Below, one piece after another: positions 61,901 to 64,000 of a stretch of 64,000 bases of DNA. This DNA is from Streptomyces asiaticus. GTDB taxonomy: Bacteria; Actinomycetota; Actinomycetes; Streptomycetales; Streptomycetaceae. Each line of letters opens with the position of its first letter. Positions within the stretch are counted from its first letter, which is position 1. The notes below the pieces were generated by a model that was not told the origin of the DNA, did not search any database, and saw nothing but the letters and a program-made list of their open reading frames with translations. Both the position numbers and the translations under genes were made by a program. The stretch lies in assembly GCF_018138715.1 (NCBI RefSeq), contig NZ_JAGSHX010000006.1, positions 1,550,001-1,614,000 on the forward strand, read 5' to 3'.

Positions 61901-62590
61901 CCGACCGCCCGGAACGTCAAACTGGCGCTGACCGTGCCGGACGGCTGGACCGCGACCACCGACGACACCACCCGCTTCGACCGGGTCCGGCCCGGCGACA
62001 CGGTGACCGCGGCCTATACCGTCACCCCGCCCGGCGACCCGGTTCACTACGCCGTCCTGTCCGCGACCGCGGAGCTGACGCAGACTGGCCGTCCAGGCAC
62101 CGTCACCGGCCGGCGGGCGGTGCAGGTGCCGCCGCCGGGGCTGTCCGCCGACGCCTACGTGAGCGACCTGACGCTGGTCAAGTCGGTCAACGGCTGGGGC
62201 CCGGTCGAGAAGGACGCCTCCAACGGCGAGTCCGCGGCGGGCGACGGGCGGCCGCTCGCGATCGGCGGCACCACATACGCCAAGGGCCTCGGCGTGCACG
62301 CGAACAGCCAGATCCGGGTCTACCTCGGCGGCGGCTGCACCCGGTTCACCGCCACCACGGGGGTGGACGACGAGGTCGGTGACAACGGCAGCGTCTCCTT
62401 CCAGGTGATCGCCGACGGCCGCTCCCTCTTCACCGGTCCGGTGCTCTACGGCTCCGGCGGCGGCGCCGCGATCGACGTGGACGTGACCGGTGCCCGCTGG
62501 CTGGACCTGCTGGTCGACGGGGACGGCGATGTCTCCACCGACCACGCCGACTGGGCCGACGCCAAGCTGACCTGCGGCGGCGGTGCCTGA
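58952..62590 (+). CDS. Secreted GH35 beta-galactosidase with NEW3 and NPCBM domains
   Basis: 1212 residues. Signal peptide ending near TPAQA. GH35 barrel at 40-380: FHYFRLPSPDAWRDVLQKIK, proton donor E194 in QVENEYQGG, nucleophile E281 in IPEAQGGAFDPWGG (the fungal LacA-like form), GGTNWGWLADPNAVYTSYDY. Several beta domains with jelly-roll CBMs follow (GYHHGDVWYRGRF and PKGILHEQGGNTIALAVWS). NEW3 is at about 965-1055 and a C-terminal NPCBM at 1065-1212 (YAKGLGVHANSQIRVYLGGG). It removes terminal beta-galactose outside the cell. Coupled by ATGA to the DUF4091 gene; its last base is the first base of the next ORF. Confidence 0.9.
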   Translation: MKGRWRSLLLAALLTVIPLTGPAAATPAQAKPRTQEHTVAYDQYSVKVDGEPLYIWGAEFHYFRLPSPDAWRDVLQKIKADGFNAVSLYFDWGYHSAKPGSYDFTGIRDVERLLDEAERAGLYVIARPGPYINAEVSGGGFPAWRKTRKGVNRTSETGYLDDAREWMSRINRIIARHQLTRGTGTVILYQVENEYQGGRHDADYMQTLIEWAKSDGIDVPTFVNDGGANKNWVSGKGAPAIYGFDAYPQGFDCSQPDAWKNLPDYSYVNDWKPESPLIIPEAQGGAFDPWGGTGYQDCAQLTGTDFTRVFSKMNIAAGVTGQSFYMTYGGTNWGWLADPNAVYTSYDYGAPINESRQLTDKYQEFKRLGYFVNSVRSLARTDRAEAPTPSDEALRVDRRVNPDDGTQFFTVRHADTRVKDKDETTLSLTGADGDYPRVPQQGTITVDGRDAKLLVAGYDLGDQRLVYSTSEIMTHARVGDRDVALLYGRKSEAGETVLRYAKRPKVTVLDGDVTTAWDAERGDLRLDYTHDGLARVLVNGLELLIADTAETARWWRQDTAAGPVLVRGPSLVRTAELDDGTLKLTGDSTDASKIEVIADATKVTWNGRETAVTSAPHPIELPELTTWKYKEEAPESAPGFDDSAWTTAARLSANNAELDGSLPVLAMDEYGYHHGDVWYRGRFTTTGKATAIALNANTGPTGQYAVWLNGSYLGSSGDGAHTFDIPAGTLAAEGDNVLSVLVENAGHNEEWGHDYSKEPRGLLGAEVIGGATTLTWKIQGGRGAENPVDTARGQYNNGGLYGERAGWSLPGYPDNGWSRTTLSGQTGKTGPGVRWYRTTAGLDLPRGQDDAIALDLAEPKGTSTDYRAQIFVNGWLIGRYLADTGPQTRFVIPKGILHEQGGNTIALAVWSTEKASGPGSATLVDLGASAGGIRVRTVDAPSYDARTYAMPASGARVTVSAEPFLKPGTATEVPVTLTVPKDAPTARNVKLALTVPDGWTATTDDTTRFDRVRPGDTVTAAYTVTPPGDPVHYAVLSATAELTQTGRPGTVTGRRAVQVPPPGLSADAYVSDLTLVKSVNGWGPVEKDASNGESAAGDGRPLAIGGTTYAKGLGVHANSQIRVYLGGGCTRFTATTGVDDEVGDNGSVSFQVIADGRSLFTGPVLYGSGGGAAIDVDVTGARWLDLLVDGDGDVSTDHADWADAKLTCGGGA

Positions 62591-63198
62591 TGTCCGGCGT
62601 GAGCCGAACCCTCCGCCGCTGCTCGGCGGTGCTGGCCCTGGCCGCCCCGCTGCTCGGCGCGGCCCCGGCAGCCGCCACGACCGGGCCGATCACCCTCGCG
62701 ACGCCGGGCTACGAACTGCGCATGGCGACGGACCGGTTGACCCTCACCACGGTACGGGCGGGCCGGACCGTCCTGGCCACGGCGGCGGGGGCGTTCCGGT
62801 TCCGGATCGGCGCTGACTGGTACCTCGTCCGGGAGGTCGCCGACAGCGCCCGCGACGGCGACACCCTGCGCGTCACCGCCGCCACCGATCTGCCGGGGGT
62901 CGCCGTCGATCTGAGGATCACCCTGCGGTCCGACCGGTACGACGTGACGTGGTCGCTGACCGGGGCGACCGCGGACGCGCTGAGCACGGCATACGACCTG
63001 AAGAGCGCCGGGCACTGGTACGGGCACGGCGAGAACAGCGACCACCGGAGTGTGGCGCGACGTGGGCCGCGGCACGGTCGTCCACGGCCCCGTGACACTC
63101 GAGGACTATGCGGCGCTCTCGGGATCACCCCGGCGTTCGTGAACCTCAAGGCCAACGGCGCCGCCAAGGCGCTCAAGGCACTCCACCATGCTTCCTGA
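62590..63198 (+). pseudogene. GH31 paralogue with the catalytic core deleted
   Basis: The first 150 residues have a signal peptide and a beta domain ending YDLKSAGHWYGHGE, parallel to YDLSSAGHWYGHGE of the GH31 gene at 53962. The next codons jump directly to C-terminal sequence. In one frame GVWRDVGRGTVVHGPVTLED corresponds to GTWYDVNHGTVIHGPKNLKG, and in the other frame ITPAFVNLKANGAAKALKAL corresponds to VTPAFVDLKAKGAAKAIKAL. So roughly 500 codons, including both catalytic Asp, are gone, with a frame change at the joint and a compensating indel. A 202-residue secreted product could still be made but would be inactive. Confidence 0.88.
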
Positions 63199-63207
63199 GG
63201 AGGACCC

Positions 63208-64000
63208 GTGCTTGGCGTGCCTGGTGTGTTCAGAGGGCTCGGACACCGCGGATTCGCCGCCTTCGCCGCGGGCTTGGCGGCCACCCTGGCTGCGCTGCTC
63301 ATGGCGGCGCCGGCCGAGGCCGGGCAGCTGGCCTGGACGGGTACGTGGGCCACCGCGCAGCACGCCTCGTACGACCCCGGCAGCTCGGAGGTCACCGTAC
63401 GCATACCGGTGCGCGTCAGCGCCGGCGGGTCGAGCGTGCGGATCCGGCTGGCCAACGGATTCACCGACCAGCCGGTGACGATCGGTCACGCCACCGTGGG
63501 GCGGCGCGACAGCGGTTCCGCCGTGGCGCACCCGTACGACCTGCGGTTCGGCGGGAAGCGGGAGGTGACGATCGCGGCGGGCGAGCAGGCGGTCAGTGAC
63601 CCGCTCCGGCTCGCCGTGCCCGCCCGTACCGACCTGGTGGTCAGCCTGTACTTCCCGGGCCGGCTCACTCATGTCAGCCAGCACTGGATGGGCCTCCAGA
63701 CCGTCTACTGGACGCCCGACGGCGGTGGCGACCACGCCTCGGACGCCGACGGGGACGCCTTCACCCGGACCGACTCCACCTTCCCGTTCCTGACCGGCGT
63801 CGACGTTCGGGGCGGTGACGCGAAGGGCGCGGTGGTGGCGCTCGGCGACTCCATCACCGACGGGGCGTCGTCCACGGCGAACGCAAACCGGCGCTGGCCC
63901 GACTACCTGGCCGCCCGGCTTTCGGCCTGCTCGTCCACCGCCGGGGTGCTCAACGAGGGCATCAGCGGCAACCGGATCACCGCCGGGACCGACGGCAACC
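63208..64000 (+). CDS. Secreted SGNH/GDSL hydrolase, cut by window end
   Basis: 264 codons visible, open to the window edge. GTG 63208 has a GAGGAGGACC site. Signal peptide with hydrophobic AAGLAATLAALLMAAPAEAG. Then a beta domain (WTGTWATAQHASYDPGSSEV, LYFPGRLTHVSQHWMGLQTV) and the SGNH fold with block I VVALGDSITDGASST (Ser nucleophile) and block III-like NEGISGNRIT. Relatives remove acyl groups from polysaccharides or lipids. As last visible gene of the hydrolase run it may deacylate the glycan before the GH enzymes act. Confidence 0.88.
   Translation, partial: MLGVPGVFRGLGHRGFAAFAAGLAATLAALLMAAPAEAGQLAWTGTWATAQHASYDPGSSEVTVRIPVRVSAGGSSVRIRLANGFTDQPVTIGHATVGRRDSGSAVAHPYDLRFGGKREVTIAAGEQAVSDPLRLAVPARTDLVVSLYFPGRLTHVSQHWMGLQTVYWTPDGGGDHASDADGDAFTRTDSTFPFLTGVDVRGGDAKGAVVALGDSITDGASSTANANRRWPDYLAARLSACSSTAGVLNEGISGNRITAGTDGN

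Noticed and set aside
58790..62545. 1251-codon minus-strand open frame opposite GH35
   Set aside because: Antisense shadow: Val/Gly/Arg-rich without domains, while the plus strand encodes complete GH35, NEW3 and NPCBM domains.

Overview
The window is high-GC actinobacterial DNA, almost certainly from a Streptomyces chromosome. The signs are the strong G/C bias at third codon positions, frequent GTG starts, a DUF397/XRE regulator pair, a gvpO-A-F-G-J-L-S-K gas vesicle cluster, a kinase-WD40 fusion and large secreted glycoside hydrolases with NEW3 and NPCBM modules. I saw no rRNA, tRNA or CRISPR array. The mosaic of remnants and family-rich regulators fits an accessory or chromosome-arm region.

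Layout. 1-1.5 kb: end of a sulfonate-sulfur operon (SfnB-like dehydrogenase, ssuD). 1.6-5.6 kb: DUF397/XRE regulator, an anti-sigma-type ATPase and a Tat-exported GH95-like hydrolase. 5.8-9.9 kb: gas vesicle operon on the minus strand, with an ABC ATPase remnant at its end and an 18-codon coupled ORF between gvpL and gvpS. 10-11.6 kb: tautomerase and divergent LysR. 11.6-16.3 kb: a four-gene minus-strand catabolic operon (ThDP enzyme, two carboxymuconolactone-decarboxylase-like proteins, a beta-propeller) divergent from a TetR gene. 16.3-17.9 kb: TetR plus SDR, sharing one operator type. 18-24 kb: secondary pentose-phosphate set (zwf, gnd, tkt) and an RclA-like flavoprotein. 24-37 kb: short regulator/enzyme units with several truncated genes. 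37-45 kb: kinase-propeller protein, ATP-grasp enzyme, CocE-type hydrolase, HemK2-type methyltransferase, CDGSH protein and Ppx/GppA. 45-52.7 kb: intact small genes between decayed pieces of GH65, MFS, alkaline phosphatase, P450 and serine recombinase genes. 52.7-64 kb: DeoR regulator and a plus-strand run of secreted GH31, DUF4091/GH123-like, GH35, a deleted GH31 paralogue and an SGNH hydrolase cut by the window end.

How the parts work together. The gvp genes should build a gas-filled protein shell. zwf, gnd and tkt form an oxidative pentose-phosphate and NADPH module, next to a disulfide flavoprotein that could draw on NAD(P)H. The 52.7-64 kb run looks like a polysaccharide or glycan utilisation locus. 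A clear promoter precedes it, and a CAGAA-AAGCAT motif overlaps the likely transcription start and is repeated as a perfect palindrome behind the DeoR gene.

The two parts most likely to be undescribed biology are the ThDP/CMD/CMD/propeller operon and the galactose/GalNAc-flavoured hydrolase locus. The window also records many deletions: two N-terminally cut divergent genes joined head to head, a GH31 gene that lost its catalytic core, and short tandem duplications beside decayed genes.
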